Made by a program: the position numbers and the translations under genes | Notes under the pieces: model-generated | Database searches by the model: none | The model's input: only the letters and a program-made list of their open reading frames with translations | What the model was told of the DNA's origin: nothing | In this document: positions 8,188-17,505 of the stretch, piece by piece | How positions within the stretch are numbered: the first letter of the stretch is position 1 | Layout of the letters: the number at the start of each line of letters is the position of its first letter | Assembly (NCBI GenBank): GCA_019359615.1 | Contig: JAHHHA010000004.1 | Location: 1 to 64,000 of the forward strand | Length of the DNA stretch: 64,000 nucleotides | Direction: 5' to 3' | Source: Cyanosarcina radialis HA8281-LM2 | Lineage (GTDB): Bacteria > Cyanobacteriota > Cyanobacteriia > Cyanobacteriales > CCAP-1448

Positions 8188-9816
8188 GTGATGATAGCGA
8201 TCTCATTATTTGTTGCTTGGGGACTGTTTTTGGTGTGGTTCTCGATGGACTCTTGGTACTTTCGACAGGTGGATCGATCGCGCCAAGAATTTCAGCACCC
8301 AGATGGCAAAACTATCCCAGGAGAGACTCCCAAACTGCTAGTGGGCAATTTGATGCAAGTCTATCGAGCTAAAAATCATCTTTCAGCTTATCTCTGGTTT
8401 CACGAACAATTCGGCGAAATCGTCCAAATCTTTTGGATGTGGCGACAACAAATCTCAATTACTAACTACCACGCGAGCCGCCACATTTTGGTTGACAATC
8501 AAAAGAACTACTCGAAGTTTCCCCCCAATTCTTTAATTCAGCGTCTTTACGGCCATAGCGTTCTTACCAACGACGGGGAAGACTGGAAGCGACATCGCTT
8601 GTTACTGAACGAGGTTTTTTCCAAGCAGCGGGTCGCAGATTTTCACGATATCTTAGTTGACTATACAGAACGACTGGCGACTAAATGGCAGCGATCGATT
8701 CAGGAGTCTGGAGGCAGCGCCCAACTTAACATCTATCCAGAACTGACAGCTTTGTTTCTCGATCTCATCGGCCAAATATCTATAGGTAAAGACTTTGCCG
8801 CCCTGGAAGGCGAGGCCGATGAGTTACTCGATCGTCTCAAGTACGTCTTGCATCAAAGTACCAGACCCGTACACCAGTTTGCTAAATGGTGGCAAAATCT
8901 TCCTCTACCGTCAAACCGCAAGCTCAGACAAGCTTTTGCCGCGATCGACGATTGGCTTTACGAATTAATCCGTCAGAGGAAAGAAATATCTGAGGCATCA
9001 ATTCCCCCTTCATCTAACGTCTTGGATTTACTACTGCAAGCCACAAATAGCGTCGAAGGTGAGGTGCAGCGGTTAACCGAGCGAGAGGTACGTGACAACT
9101 TGCTGGCCATTCTCCTCAACGGACACGAAACAGTAGCTACTAGTGTCTCTCTGACTTTGTATCTTTTAGCTCAAAATCCCGAAAAGTTAGCTCGCGCCCA
9201 GGCTGAGATCGATCGAATCGCAGCCAAGGATAACGGTAAATTCACCAAAGCTGGATTATCGGCCCTCGACTATCTCCACAGCGTTATCATCGAATCGCTG
9301 CGCTTGCGCCCTCCAGTAGCCGGAATGCAACGAATTAGTAGCGATCGCGATATTTTAGCAGGTTGGTCGATTCCCGCTCGACAAGCGGTAGGTATCACCT
9401 TAATGCCATTGCACCAAAACCCTGAATACTTTGGCGAACGACCGGAGCAATTTCATCCCGAACGCTACCTCGATCGCGATCTTACAGTTACTTCGGTCAA
9501 TGTTGAGAACGCCACCCCATCCCAAAGGCAATGTCCGTTTAAAAGACTTTTGACCTTAGAGCGCGAGGATAGCAACAGCAGAACTCAGACTGGTGTTTGC
9601 TTGCCGCTTACTTTCGGAGATGGTGCGAGAAGATGTTTGGGAGAGCATTTAGCCATGTATGAAATGAAGGTGGCGCTGGCCGTGCTGCTTTACCACTTTG
9701 ATTTTCAGATCGCACCTAATTTTGAAGCTGAATTGGAACTAGGAAAATTCGGACTATTTCTGACTAATTTCCCGAAAGGAGGTATTGAAATGGTTATCAA
9801 ATATCGCATTCATTAG
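8188..9816 (+). CDS. Cytochrome P450
   Basis: Haem-thiolate monooxygenase. The three signature regions are present: I-helix NGHETVA (oxygen activation), ESLRLRPP (ExxR of the K helix) and the haem loop FGDGARRCLG with the axial Cys at about residue 483. An N-terminal hydrophobic helix could anchor it to membrane. At 542 aa it is long for the family. About 40 extra residues lie between the PERYLDRD region and the haem loop, an unusual place. Neighbours (membrane proteins, three Rieske oxygenases) suggest oxidation of a lipid-like or isoprenoid substrate, but nothing identifies the substrate. Confidence 0.92.
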   Translation: MMIAISLFVAWGLFLVWFSMDSWYFRQVDRSRQEFQHPDGKTIPGETPKLLVGNLMQVYRAKNHLSAYLWFHEQFGEIVQIFWMWRQQISITNYHASRHILVDNQKNYSKFPPNSLIQRLYGHSVLTNDGEDWKRHRLLLNEVFSKQRVADFHDILVDYTERLATKWQRSIQESGGSAQLNIYPELTALFLDLIGQISIGKDFAALEGEADELLDRLKYVLHQSTRPVHQFAKWWQNLPLPSNRKLRQAFAAIDDWLYELIRQRKEISEASIPPSSNVLDLLLQATNSVEGEVQRLTEREVRDNLLAILLNGHETVATSVSLTLYLLAQNPEKLARAQAEIDRIAAKDNGKFTKAGLSALDYLHSVIIESLRLRPPVAGMQRISSDRDILAGWSIPARQAVGITLMPLHQNPEYFGERPEQFHPERYLDRDLTVTSVNVENATPSQRQCPFKRLLTLEREDSNSRTQTGVCLPLTFGDGARRCLGEHLAMYEMKVALAVLLYHFDFQIAPNFEAELELGKFGLFLTNFPKGGIEMVIKYRIH

Positions 9817-9973
9817 ACCTCTGGCATAAGTCGATAACTCATCTGCGTTCATCTGCTGTTAATCTGCGTTATAAATCTAACATTTAGATTTTTGCAAAAG
9901 GTCTATTAACTGCATATCCAGTTTCAAAAAACATGGATAACCGATAAAAAACTGAAATTGAGAGATTGAGATT

Positions 9974-10594
9974 ATGGCTATTGAAACAAGTATCTGGATT
10001 TATTGGCTATTTTGTGCGATCGCGATGCTGCTGGTAATCGGTAAGAGGGAGTTTGCTTACCCATTGCTTAGCCCGAATTTAAGTTCGCCCCAAAAAGATA
10101 AACACTACGCGATCGCTCTCATTCTAGGCTGGATTGCAACTTTCATCGCTGCCACTGCTTATGTTTTATTTACCCGCAAGTACGAAACTGGTAATTATAA
10201 AATTGTAGATTTACTGGTGTTCTCGTTTTCCAACGGGATTTTAGAACAATTTATGTTTATTTTCTGGCTGTTGCTAGGTTGCTATCTAGGCAAACTGTAT
10301 GCTCCTAGCAGTCCGAAGCTAATTTTTACTTTTGGCTATATTAGTTATGCTATTTTCTCTGGATTAATCCATGCTTTGTTTTGGGTGACTGTTCTTCCTC
10401 ACCACGAACCTGTTACTTTAATGCCTGTAGCACTGGCCGTCATGTCTCTACTTTGGATGTGGTTATTTTGGAGATATCAAGCACTACTACCGATAATTGC
10501 CATGCACGCGGTCATAGATTTATTTACGATCGGTCATCTCAATTTTACTTGGTTTGAATCTCTTCAATCTTCGGTCCAAAGTTTGTTGGGATAG
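9974..10594 (+). CDS. CPBP/CAAX-protease-like membrane protein
   Basis: A 206-aa polytopic membrane protein. Late motifs SGLIHALFW and AMHAVIDLF resemble motifs 2 and 3 of the CPBP (Abi) intramembrane metalloprotease fold. The position of motif 1 reads NGILEQFMF, so the usual second glutamate (EExxxR) is missing and proteolytic activity is doubtful. It lies between the P450 and the Rieske genes on the same strand. Substrate unknown, assignment tentative. Confidence 0.6.
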   Translation: MAIETSIWIYWLFCAIAMLLVIGKREFAYPLLSPNLSSPQKDKHYAIALILGWIATFIAATAYVLFTRKYETGNYKIVDLLVFSFSNGILEQFMFIFWLLLGCYLGKLYAPSSPKLIFTFGYISYAIFSGLIHALFWVTVLPHHEPVTLMPVALAVMSLLWMWLFWRYQALLPIIAMHAVIDLFTIGHLNFTWFESLQSSVQSLLG

Positions 10595-10601
10595 CAGTAG
10601 G

Positions 10602-10708
10602 TATAGCGAGTCTAAATCATTAGTGAACAATCTTGTGGGGTAGGCTTCCAGCCTGCCCACTGGGACAGCCGGGACGGCTATCCCACAAGTCATGAGAGAA
10701 AGGCTATA
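10602..10708. mobile_element. MITE-like hairpin element, left copy
   Basis: Begins TATAGCGAGTCTAAATCAT and ends GGCTATA. Inside is the hairpin family CTTGTGGG...CCCACAAG. The element at 14304-14384 is the same sequence in opposite orientation, so the two copies bracket the three Rieske genes. TATAGCG ends and TA borders resemble MITEs mobilised by IS630/Tc1-type transposases, but no transposase is in the window. Confidence 0.6.
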
Positions 10709-10732
10709 AAATCTTCTATGACTAAAGTTAGA

Positions 10733-10836
10733 CGCTGCATCAGACGTTTGTGACTCTCAACTCTAGAAATTATTCAGATTCGGTTTGAATGGCGATCGAT
10801 TTACGATTGCAGTTAACAACTAATCTGGAATTCAAG
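10733..10836 (+). promoter_or_regulatory. Leader B of the Rieske cluster
   Basis: Second copy of the leader seen at 7348-7454, ending GGAATTCAAG directly before ATG 10837. The similarity runs for about 100 bases with scattered changes. Confidence 0.5.
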
Positions 10837-11874
10837 ATGTTAAATAACTTCTGGTACGCCTGTGAATTCAGTCACGCTGTCACCCATCAACCGAAGCAAA
10901 TCGTGTTGTGGCAGCAAACCATCGTCTTGTACCGCAACACCACCGGACAAGTAGTTGCCCTGAAAGATCGCTGTCCCCATCGAGGTGCAGCCTTATCCTT
11001 GGGTAAGGTTGAAGGCGATTGTCTGCGCTGTCCCTATCATGGGTGGAAATTCCAAAGCGATGGCACTTGCAATGAAATTCCTGCCAATCCTCCTGGTGTA
11101 GCGATTCATCCCCAAGCTGGCGTTCAAAGTTACCCGGTTGAAGAAAAATATGGATTTATTTGGTTATTTTGGGGCGATTTGCCACCAGATGAACGTCCAT
11201 CAATACCATCTTTACCAGAATTTCCCGACTCATCTTACAGAGCCGTTACTGTTGAGTTAGAATTCCAAGCTCACTATAGCCGCGTGCTAGAGAGTCCAAT
11301 CGATACCGTTCATTCGACCTTCGTTCATGTTAATACCTTTGGTAGTGGAGATAGCAATAACCCCCAATTTTTAAATCAAGGCAAATTAGTTTGGAAAGAT
11401 TGGGGAGCGAGTTTGATTTCTATTCTTCAGGAAGCTCCTCCCAAAGGAATGTATTGGCGATATATAGGCAATAAAAAACGCTCGGAAATCAAGCTCGATT
11501 GCAGCTTCTATCTACCTAATTTAGTCTGGGATAAAGTTGAGTTTAAGTTTAAATCATTTTCATGTATTGCACACGTGCCGCTTAACGAACGTACTACCTT
11601 AGTTAAACTAATCTGTTTCCGCAACTTCTTGACTCATCCCTGGTTCGATCGCCTGTTTCACAAATTGAGTTTGCAGGTTCTACAAGAAGATAGATTAGTA
11701 GTTGAGAGTCAGCACCCTCAAGCAGTTCCTGACGATATTAATGCCGAATTGCACGCAGCCGGAGATGCTTTGTCGATCGCCTATCGTCAATTGCGCCAAA
11801 AATGTCTGGCTTTGGAGTATAAGTCAGAAGCGATCGCAACTCAAATTCCTGATGTGGCGGGCTACCGAAATTAG
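10837..11874 (+). CDS. Rieske non-haem iron oxygenase, copy 1
   Basis: Oxygenase subunit of the Rieske ring-hydroxylase/VanA-PAO type. The Rieske [2Fe-2S] ligands are Cys46-x-His48 and Cys65-x2-His68. The mononuclear iron motif DTVHSTFVH follows near residue 160. I chose ATG 10837 (MLNNFWYACEF) because the two sister genes start with the same residues, and the longer frame from 10789 reads through the duplicated leader. It is the first of three tandem paralogues. An electron-transfer partner is not encoded nearby. The substrate is unknown. Confidence 0.88.
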   Translation: MLNNFWYACEFSHAVTHQPKQIVLWQQTIVLYRNTTGQVVALKDRCPHRGAALSLGKVEGDCLRCPYHGWKFQSDGTCNEIPANPPGVAIHPQAGVQSYPVEEKYGFIWLFWGDLPPDERPSIPSLPEFPDSSYRAVTVELEFQAHYSRVLESPIDTVHSTFVHVNTFGSGDSNNPQFLNQGKLVWKDWGASLISILQEAPPKGMYWRYIGNKKRSEIKLDCSFYLPNLVWDKVEFKFKSFSCIAHVPLNERTTLVKLICFRNFLTHPWFDRLFHKLSLQVLQEDRLVVESQHPQAVPDDINAELHAAGDALSIAYRQLRQKCLALEYKSEAIATQIPDVAGYRN

Positions 11875-11956
11875 CCTACAGACAATCAGATAACTAAGTC
11901 AAAAGTCAAAATCATCCAACTGATTTAAGTTCATTTTACCTATCACTTATTGCTTT

Positions 11957-13063
11957 ATGTTAAACAACTTCTGGTACGCCTGCGAATTCAGTCACGCTGT
12001 CACCCATCAACCGAAGCAAATCGTGTTGTGGCAGCAAACCATCGTCTTGTACCGCAACACCACCGGACAAGTAGTTGCCCTGAAAGATCGCTGTCCCCAT
12101 CGAGGTGCAGCCTTATCCTTGGGTAAGGTTGAAGGCGATTGTCTGCGCTGTCCCTATCATGGGTGGAAATTCCAAAGCGATGGCACTTGCAATGAAATTC
12201 CTGCCAATCCTCCTGGCGTAGCGATTCATCCCCAAGCTGGCGTTCAAAGTTACCCAGTTGAAGAAAAATATGGATTTATTTGGTTATTTTGGGGCGATTT
12301 GCCATCAGATGAACGTCCATCAATACCATCTTTACCAGAATTTCCCGACTCATCTTACAGAGCCGTTACTGTTGAGTTAGAATTCCAGTCTCACTACAGT
12401 CGCTTGCTAGAAAATACAGCCGATCCCATCCATCCTTTTTTTGTTCATGGTAACACCTTTCTTCGTGGAGATAACAATAACCCCCAATTTCTTACTCAAG
12501 GTAAATTAATCTGGAAGGATTGGGGAGTAAGTTCGATCGCAACTATTCAGGAAGCTGCTCTCAGTCCAAAGAAATTAGTTTGTAAAAACGAGGAATCTAG
12601 TTCGTTCTCCACTATCCAAAAAACCAGTCTTAAAGAATGGTTTTGGCGATATATGGCTAGCAAAAAATCGTCCAAAACTAAGATGATTTGCGGCTTCTAT
12701 CTACCGAATTTGGCTTGGAGCAAAGTTGACTTTAAATTTGGCATATTTCTATATATTGCATACGTTCCGATTGACGAACGTACTACTAAAGTTAAACTAA
12801 TTTTTTTCCGCAACTTTGCGACTCATCCCTGGTTAGATCGCTGGTTTCGCAAATTCAATTTGCAGGTGATGCAAGAAGATAAGGTAATGGTTGAGAGTCA
12901 GCGCCCTCAAGTAGTTCCTGATGATATTAATGCCGAATTGCACGCAGCCGGGGATGCTATAGCGATCGCTTATCGACGGCTACGTCAAAAAGGTCTGGCT
13001 CTAGGATTTAAATCAAAGGCAACTACAACTGGAATTCCTGATGCCGCCAGCAACGGCAATTAA
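11957..13063 (+). CDS. Rieske non-haem iron oxygenase, copy 2
   Basis: The first about 430 bases are almost identical at DNA level to copy 1, including the Rieske cluster ligands, then the sequence diverges abruptly around 12386. The iron-site motif is ADPIHPFFVH. This copy carries roughly 25 extra residues in the catalytic half (around SPKKLVCKNEESSSF), absent from copies 1 and 3, making it 368 aa. Its short leader shares AGTCAAAAGTCAAAATC with the leader of copy 3, so the duplicated unit included the spacer. Substrate probably differs from its sisters. Confidence 0.88.
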   Translation: MLNNFWYACEFSHAVTHQPKQIVLWQQTIVLYRNTTGQVVALKDRCPHRGAALSLGKVEGDCLRCPYHGWKFQSDGTCNEIPANPPGVAIHPQAGVQSYPVEEKYGFIWLFWGDLPSDERPSIPSLPEFPDSSYRAVTVELEFQSHYSRLLENTADPIHPFFVHGNTFLRGDNNNPQFLTQGKLIWKDWGVSSIATIQEAALSPKKLVCKNEESSSFSTIQKTSLKEWFWRYMASKKSSKTKMICGFYLPNLAWSKVDFKFGIFLYIAYVPIDERTTKVKLIFFRNFATHPWLDRWFRKFNLQVMQEDKVMVESQRPQVVPDDINAELHAAGDAIAIAYRRLRQKGLALGFKSKATTTGIPDAASNGN

Positions 13064-13165
13064 ACTGCAAGCCACCGGGTCGATAAGTCAAAAGTCAAAA
13101 TCGTCAAATTGATTTATTGTGACATTGCTTGTCGATCGTTCGTTTTATCTATTACCTATTGGTTT

Positions 13166-14149
13166 ATGTTAAAGAACTTCTGGTACGCTTGCGAATTCAG
13201 TCAGGCGCTCACCAATCGATCGAAGCAAATCGTGTTATGGCAGCAAACCATCGTCTTGTATCGCGACTCTACCGGACAAGTAGTTGCCCTGAAAGATCGC
13301 TGTCCCCATCGAGGTGCAGCCTTATCTTTGGGTAAGGTTGAAGGCGATTGTCTGCGCTGTCCCTATCATGGGTGGAAATTCCAAAGCGATGGCACTTGCA
13401 ATGAAATTCCTGCCAATCCTCCTGGCGTAGCGATTCATCCCCAAGCTGGCGTTCAAAGTTACCCGGTTGAAGAAAAATATGGATTTATTTGGTTATTTTG
13501 GGGCGATTTACCACCAGATGAATGTCCGCCAATACCATCTTTACCAGAATTTCCCGACTCATCTTACAGAGCCGTTACTGTTGAGTTAGAATTCCAAGCT
13601 CACTATAGCCGCCTGCTAGAAAATCTATTCGATCCGGTTCACGCTACCTTCGTTCATGTTAATACCTTTGGTGGTGGAGATAGCAATAAACAACAATTTC
13701 TGACTCAAGGTAAATTAATTTTGAGAGATTGGGGAGCAAGTTCGATCGCGATTATCCAACAAGCTCCTCTCAAAGCTATATACTGGCAGGATATAGGTAA
13801 GAAAAAAAACTCCAAAGTCAAACTCGATTCCAGTTTTTACCTACCTAATCTGGTCTATCAAAAAATTGACTTTAAATCTGGATTATTATTCTGTATTGCT
13901 CTAGTGCCGATCGACGATCGTACCACCAAAGTTAAACTAATGTGTTTCCGCAATTTTTTGACTCATTCCTGGTTCGATCGCTGGTTTCGGAAATTGAATT
14001 TGCAAATCTTGCAAGAAGATAAACCAGTAGTTGAGAGTCAGCGCCCCTACGCAGTTCCCAACGATATTAACGCCGAACTGCACGTTGCTGGAGATGCGTT
14101 AGCGATCGCGTATCGCCAGCTACTTCAAAAATGTTTGAAAATGGAGTAA
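13166..14149 (+). CDS. Rieske non-haem iron oxygenase, copy 3
   Basis: Third tandem paralogue (327 aa from ATG 13166, MLKNFWYACEF, the start that matches its sisters). The first 100 bases already differ somewhat, positions 13265-13595 are almost identical to copies 1 and 2, and the catalytic half is again diverged with iron-site motif FDPVHATFVH. All cofactor ligands are intact, so it should be active. It is the last gene before the inverted hairpin element at 14304. Confidence 0.87.
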   Translation: MLKNFWYACEFSQALTNRSKQIVLWQQTIVLYRDSTGQVVALKDRCPHRGAALSLGKVEGDCLRCPYHGWKFQSDGTCNEIPANPPGVAIHPQAGVQSYPVEEKYGFIWLFWGDLPPDECPPIPSLPEFPDSSYRAVTVELEFQAHYSRLLENLFDPVHATFVHVNTFGGGDSNKQQFLTQGKLILRDWGASSIAIIQQAPLKAIYWQDIGKKKNSKVKLDSSFYLPNLVYQKIDFKSGLLFCIALVPIDDRTTKVKLMCFRNFLTHSWFDRWFRKLNLQILQEDKPVVESQRPYAVPNDINAELHVAGDALAIAYRQLLQKCLKME

Positions 14150-14303
14150 GTAGGTCAGCCTGAATATTTATCGTTCAGGCAAGTCAGAAGTCAGAAGTCA
14201 GAAGTGAAGAGGGTTTAGGACAACTTTACTTTTTGTTACATACTTAGTTCTTTTTGCACCTTTCTACTTATAAACAATCATAAATTTAGTCATGAAGAGT
14301 AAC

Positions 14304-14384
14304 TATAGCGTTTCTAAATGACTTGTGGGATAGCCGTCCCGGCTGTCCCACAAGATTGTTCACCAATGATTTAGACTCGCTATA
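14304..14384. mobile_element. MITE-like hairpin element, right copy (inverted)
   Basis: An 81-base element with imperfect terminal inverted repeats (TATAGCGTTTCTAAATGA and its partner TCATTTAGACTCGCTATA read outward) enclosing ACTTGTGGGATAGCC and its complement. It is the reverse complement of the core of the left copy at 10602-10708. Confidence 0.65.
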
Positions 14385-14393
14385 TTATGACTA

Positions 14394-15566
14394 TTAAAAT
14401 CGCAAGATTTCAGTGTCATAATTTTCTGGCAGCGGCTCGATTTCCCAAACCAATCCTTCTCCAGGCTCGATCGCGACTTCGATGAACAGTCTCTCTACCG
14501 CCTTGGTAGCTACATCTTCGTTGTTTTCAAAGGGTTGTAGATCTTCTGTCAGCAGTCTGAGTTTAAAGCCACCAGGAATGCGATCGCCCATTAATGCAGT
14601 TTGCAACTCAAACCGCCAAACTCCTGCGAGTTGTTCGTGGGGAATTACCCGCAACTCATAAGCTTTACCAGCGATCGTCAACTGTCGAGTTAAGATGGCT
14701 GAGGCGGTAGCTGATTCCGAGCCTTTAGCGCCTACAGCACTAGGTTGAAATTCCAGTTTGCCCCAGCCGAGTTGGACGGCAACTTCGGAAACCCCGGCTT
14801 GCAGCCATTGCCGGATCGACCAGAGATCGCTTTTCCCTAGTCGTAAGTTATACAAGTGCTGCCTCCAACCGCCATGCTCGAATAAAGCGCCCCACAAGGG
14901 AAAAGGAACCGCCAGCCGAGGATTGAGAACGGCAGGATTTCCCAGGCGTTGCAGTAGATTTTCGGCTCGATCGAGTGACAGAGTTGGCAAGGGATCGATC
15001 CCGGCTTTAGTTGGTTCTTCGGGGCAAAGTTGGCGCGATACCCACAGCACGTTAATGTCTTTAATGACATCGGTTTCATCCAAACAATAAGCGCGATCGC
15101 TCGGATCGTAACTCCCTCTACTCTTGAGTTGGAGGTGGGTGCAATATCCCCAAACTCTTACCCAACCTTCATCTGGTTCGACTTGCACGCCCAGATAGTA
15201 GTCTGGGGCTAATTTGGGTAGATCTACCCATTCTTGCGGAACCCGTAATTCGCTGAAATCGATCGCCTCGCTGGGAACCAACACCAATTTCATCCCGTCC
15301 ATAGTAACGACTGTACCGTTCGTCACTTCCCAACTGCTCCGCAGCCCCGCTGGAGTTTGTCCCGCAGCAGCTTGAGGATTGTAATCTTCTTGCAGCCAAG
15401 TCAAAACCGCGCTGAGGCCGAGTTGGTTGAGATAGGCTCTCCAGCGACTGCTGGGATGAGAAAAAGACTGGCTTTGCTGCCAAGCGCGATCGCGTTGTGC
15501 TGGCGAGATCTCTAAAACTAGGTCGGTAGCGCTAGCTAAATCTAAAAAAGTGGTGTCGGTAGTCAT
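14394..15566 (-). CDS. DUF1822 family protein
   Basis: A 390-aa soluble protein typical of the cyanobacterial DUF1822 family: an opening that lists AT/LA-rich residues then SSRWRAYLNQLGLSAVLTWL, a middle PDYYLGVQVEPDEGWVRVWG beta region and an acidic C-terminus WEIEPLPENYDTEILRF. It starts 31 bases after the stop of the sigma-factor-like gene on the same strand, an association common in cyanobacteria, so it may modulate that regulator. Function is not established. Confidence 0.85.
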   Translation of the reverse strand: MTTDTTFLDLASATDLVLEISPAQRDRAWQQSQSFSHPSSRWRAYLNQLGLSAVLTWLQEDYNPQAAAGQTPAGLRSSWEVTNGTVVTMDGMKLVLVPSEAIDFSELRVPQEWVDLPKLAPDYYLGVQVEPDEGWVRVWGYCTHLQLKSRGSYDPSDRAYCLDETDVIKDINVLWVSRQLCPEEPTKAGIDPLPTLSLDRAENLLQRLGNPAVLNPRLAVPFPLWGALFEHGGWRQHLYNLRLGKSDLWSIRQWLQAGVSEVAVQLGWGKLEFQPSAVGAKGSESATASAILTRQLTIAGKAYELRVIPHEQLAGVWRFELQTALMGDRIPGGFKLRLLTEDLQPFENNEDVATKAVERLFIEVAIEPGEGLVWEIEPLPENYDTEILRF

Positions 15567-15597
15567 GATGTCGATCCCTAGTGAAATGCATTATCCC

Positions 15598-16794
15598 TCA
15601 ATTTCGAGAAGGGCTGTAGTGAGTTTTCAGCCACTCCTCTAGCAATGTCGTGCTATCTTTTATTACCTGTGAATTCAAAGAAATATGCAGGGTATCTTTA
15701 CTCCATTGGGCTAGCGTTAGAAGCAAAGATTCTTTGGCTTTTGTCAGCCGTCGAGAAACGGTATATTGTTTGATTTGCAGTTCTACAGCGATTTCCTGCT
15801 GCGATCGCCCTTGGGCATAGTACATTTGCAACATTTCTTGGGCGGTTGGTTCCATTTTAGCGATCGCGGCCATTAACACCCCCTGGATCTGAAGTTGCTG
15901 AGATTGCCGTTTTTGTTCCTCTTCTAGCTCGATCGATTTGCTAAGTAATGAGACTTGTTCGGGATCGGCCAGATTATCTACCATTTCCCCTGTCTCTTGC
16001 CCTGGCATGGGGGCATTAATCGAAGTCTGAGCGGGGTAGAGGTACTTACGGACGGCTTTCTCGCACCCAAGAAGCCATTTTTCTACTATTTCGGGCTGAA
16101 TTTCGTTTCCTGGCGGGTTGAGTTGGCTGTAGCGTTCGGTATTGTAAAGAGAGGCGATCGCCTTCCATGCAGTCAAATCGGGGCTGTCGAGCTTGCGGGT
16201 TCCTGTCGGTGCAGTGGGAACGTAAACAGTTTTAAAACAATTCCACGCCAAGATGTAAGCTGCGATCGCGTTTGCAGATAGCCCCGCTGCCTTTAAAGAC
16301 TCTAGGAGCATTTTGTGGCTGATGCGGCGCAACAATGCCCAAGGAGTGCAAACGTCAACCACTCGCTGCTGGCGAAGGATTTCTCGCATCAGACTGCTGA
16401 AAATGACGCTAGCGTAGTTTTTTAATACCGAACCGCGATCGGGGATGAAGCCTTTGAGGACTTTATCGATTTGGGCGATCGCCAGTTGAAAGCAATCGGA
16501 GGTATTGTATTGGGAACTAGCAAAGCTAGCAGCAGTTTTGCTTGCTACCCAGTAGCAAGGTTCTTGCAAGTAAGCCATCAGATGCGCTCTGGCCGCAGAA
16601 TCAGGTTGAGATTGCCAAACTTTATACCAATAGATCGCCCAAAAATTCTCTGAAGTTTCAGGTTGGGGTTGGCTGTTTAAACGATTTTGCATACTGCGAC
16701 GCAACTTGGGATCTGTTATCCAACCGCTAAAGCGATCGGACTCAAATTGAAGGAAAGTCGAAAAAATTTCAATAATAGTTTGACGAGGACGCAT
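15598..16794 (-). CDS. Sigma-70 family RNA polymerase sigma factor (cyanobacterial group 3-like)
   Basis: A 398-aa protein whose C-terminus is a region-4 helix-turn-helix (MEPTAQEMLQMYYAQGRSQQ, then EIAVELQIKQYTVSRRLTKAK). The N-terminal two thirds is an atypical helical region found in a cyanobacterial sigma group that is followed by DUF1822, as here. Canonical region 2 is not obvious, so promoter recognition may be specialised. It forms a two-gene operon with the DUF1822 gene. Confidence 0.75.
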   Translation of the reverse strand: MRPRQTIIEIFSTFLQFESDRFSGWITDPKLRRSMQNRLNSQPQPETSENFWAIYWYKVWQSQPDSAARAHLMAYLQEPCYWVASKTAASFASSQYNTSDCFQLAIAQIDKVLKGFIPDRGSVLKNYASVIFSSLMREILRQQRVVDVCTPWALLRRISHKMLLESLKAAGLSANAIAAYILAWNCFKTVYVPTAPTGTRKLDSPDLTAWKAIASLYNTERYSQLNPPGNEIQPEIVEKWLLGCEKAVRKYLYPAQTSINAPMPGQETGEMVDNLADPEQVSLLSKSIELEEEQKRQSQQLQIQGVLMAAIAKMEPTAQEMLQMYYAQGRSQQEIAVELQIKQYTVSRRLTKAKESLLLTLAQWSKDTLHISLNSQVIKDSTTLLEEWLKTHYSPSRN

Positions 16795-17015
16795 GAATTA
16801 ACTGTTTTTGTATCTATCTCCTCAATGTTAGACCGCTTCAACCCGATGTAAACCTTAATTAAGTCGAACTATTGCCCTGCCGTAGGCTTTAGACGGACTA
16901 AAGTTTCGATCGGGCGAATTTGCTGACGATTGCTATAATTTGGGACAGTTAATCGCCCGCGACGCTTGCTCCAGGCGATGATGGCAGCGATCGCATTCTC
17001 AAGAGAAAACTCAAC

Positions 17016-17489
17016 ATGAATTCTGAGATCGAGATGAAACTGGCATCTTTGTACGAGACAGACTACCAACTTTGGCTCGATCGAACCCTGGCACAGTTGA
17101 GAGCGCAGGATTTCAGCAATATCGATCTAGAAAACTTGATTGAGGAAATAGAGAGTTTGGGAAAAAGCGATAAACGGGCTATTTCCAGTTACTTAATGCG
17201 GCTTTGCGAACATTTACTCAAATTAAAATATTGGAAGGAAGAGCGAGAAACGTGCTTGCGAGGGTGGAAGGTAGAAATCAGAAATTTTCGCTTGCAGGTT
17301 AAAGCCATCCTCAAAGATAGCCCCAGCCTGAGAAACTATCTCGATGAGAATTTTGTTCTTGCCTATCAGAATGGTCGGAATTTGTTTCTGGATGCAAGCA
17401 GCCTGAAGCCAGATCTCATTCCCGAAGAGCCTGATTTTACGCTAGAACAAGCTTTGGACGAAGACTGGCTGCCTTGGGAACCTGAATAA
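17016..17489 (+). CDS. DUF29 family protein
   Basis: A 157-aa helical protein with the family signature SLYETDYQLWLDRTLAQLR, then FSNIDLENLIEEIESLGKSD and LMRLCEHLLKLKYW. DUF29 proteins are abundant in cyanobacteria, often near toxin-antitoxin or mobile genes, with no settled role. ATG 17016 and ATG 17034 are both possible starts. It stands alone between divergent and convergent neighbours. Confidence 0.85.
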   Translation: MNSEIEMKLASLYETDYQLWLDRTLAQLRAQDFSNIDLENLIEEIESLGKSDKRAISSYLMRLCEHLLKLKYWKEERETCLRGWKVEIRNFRLQVKAILKDSPSLRNYLDENFVLAYQNGRNLFLDASSLKPDLIPEEPDFTLEQALDEDWLPWEPE

Positions 17490-17505
17490 CTCGATCGCAA
17501 TTGGC

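Noticed and set aside
10789-10836. Longer N-terminus of Rieske copy 1
   Set aside because: The extra residues are encoded by the duplicated leader, and the sister genes start at MLNNF/MLKNF.
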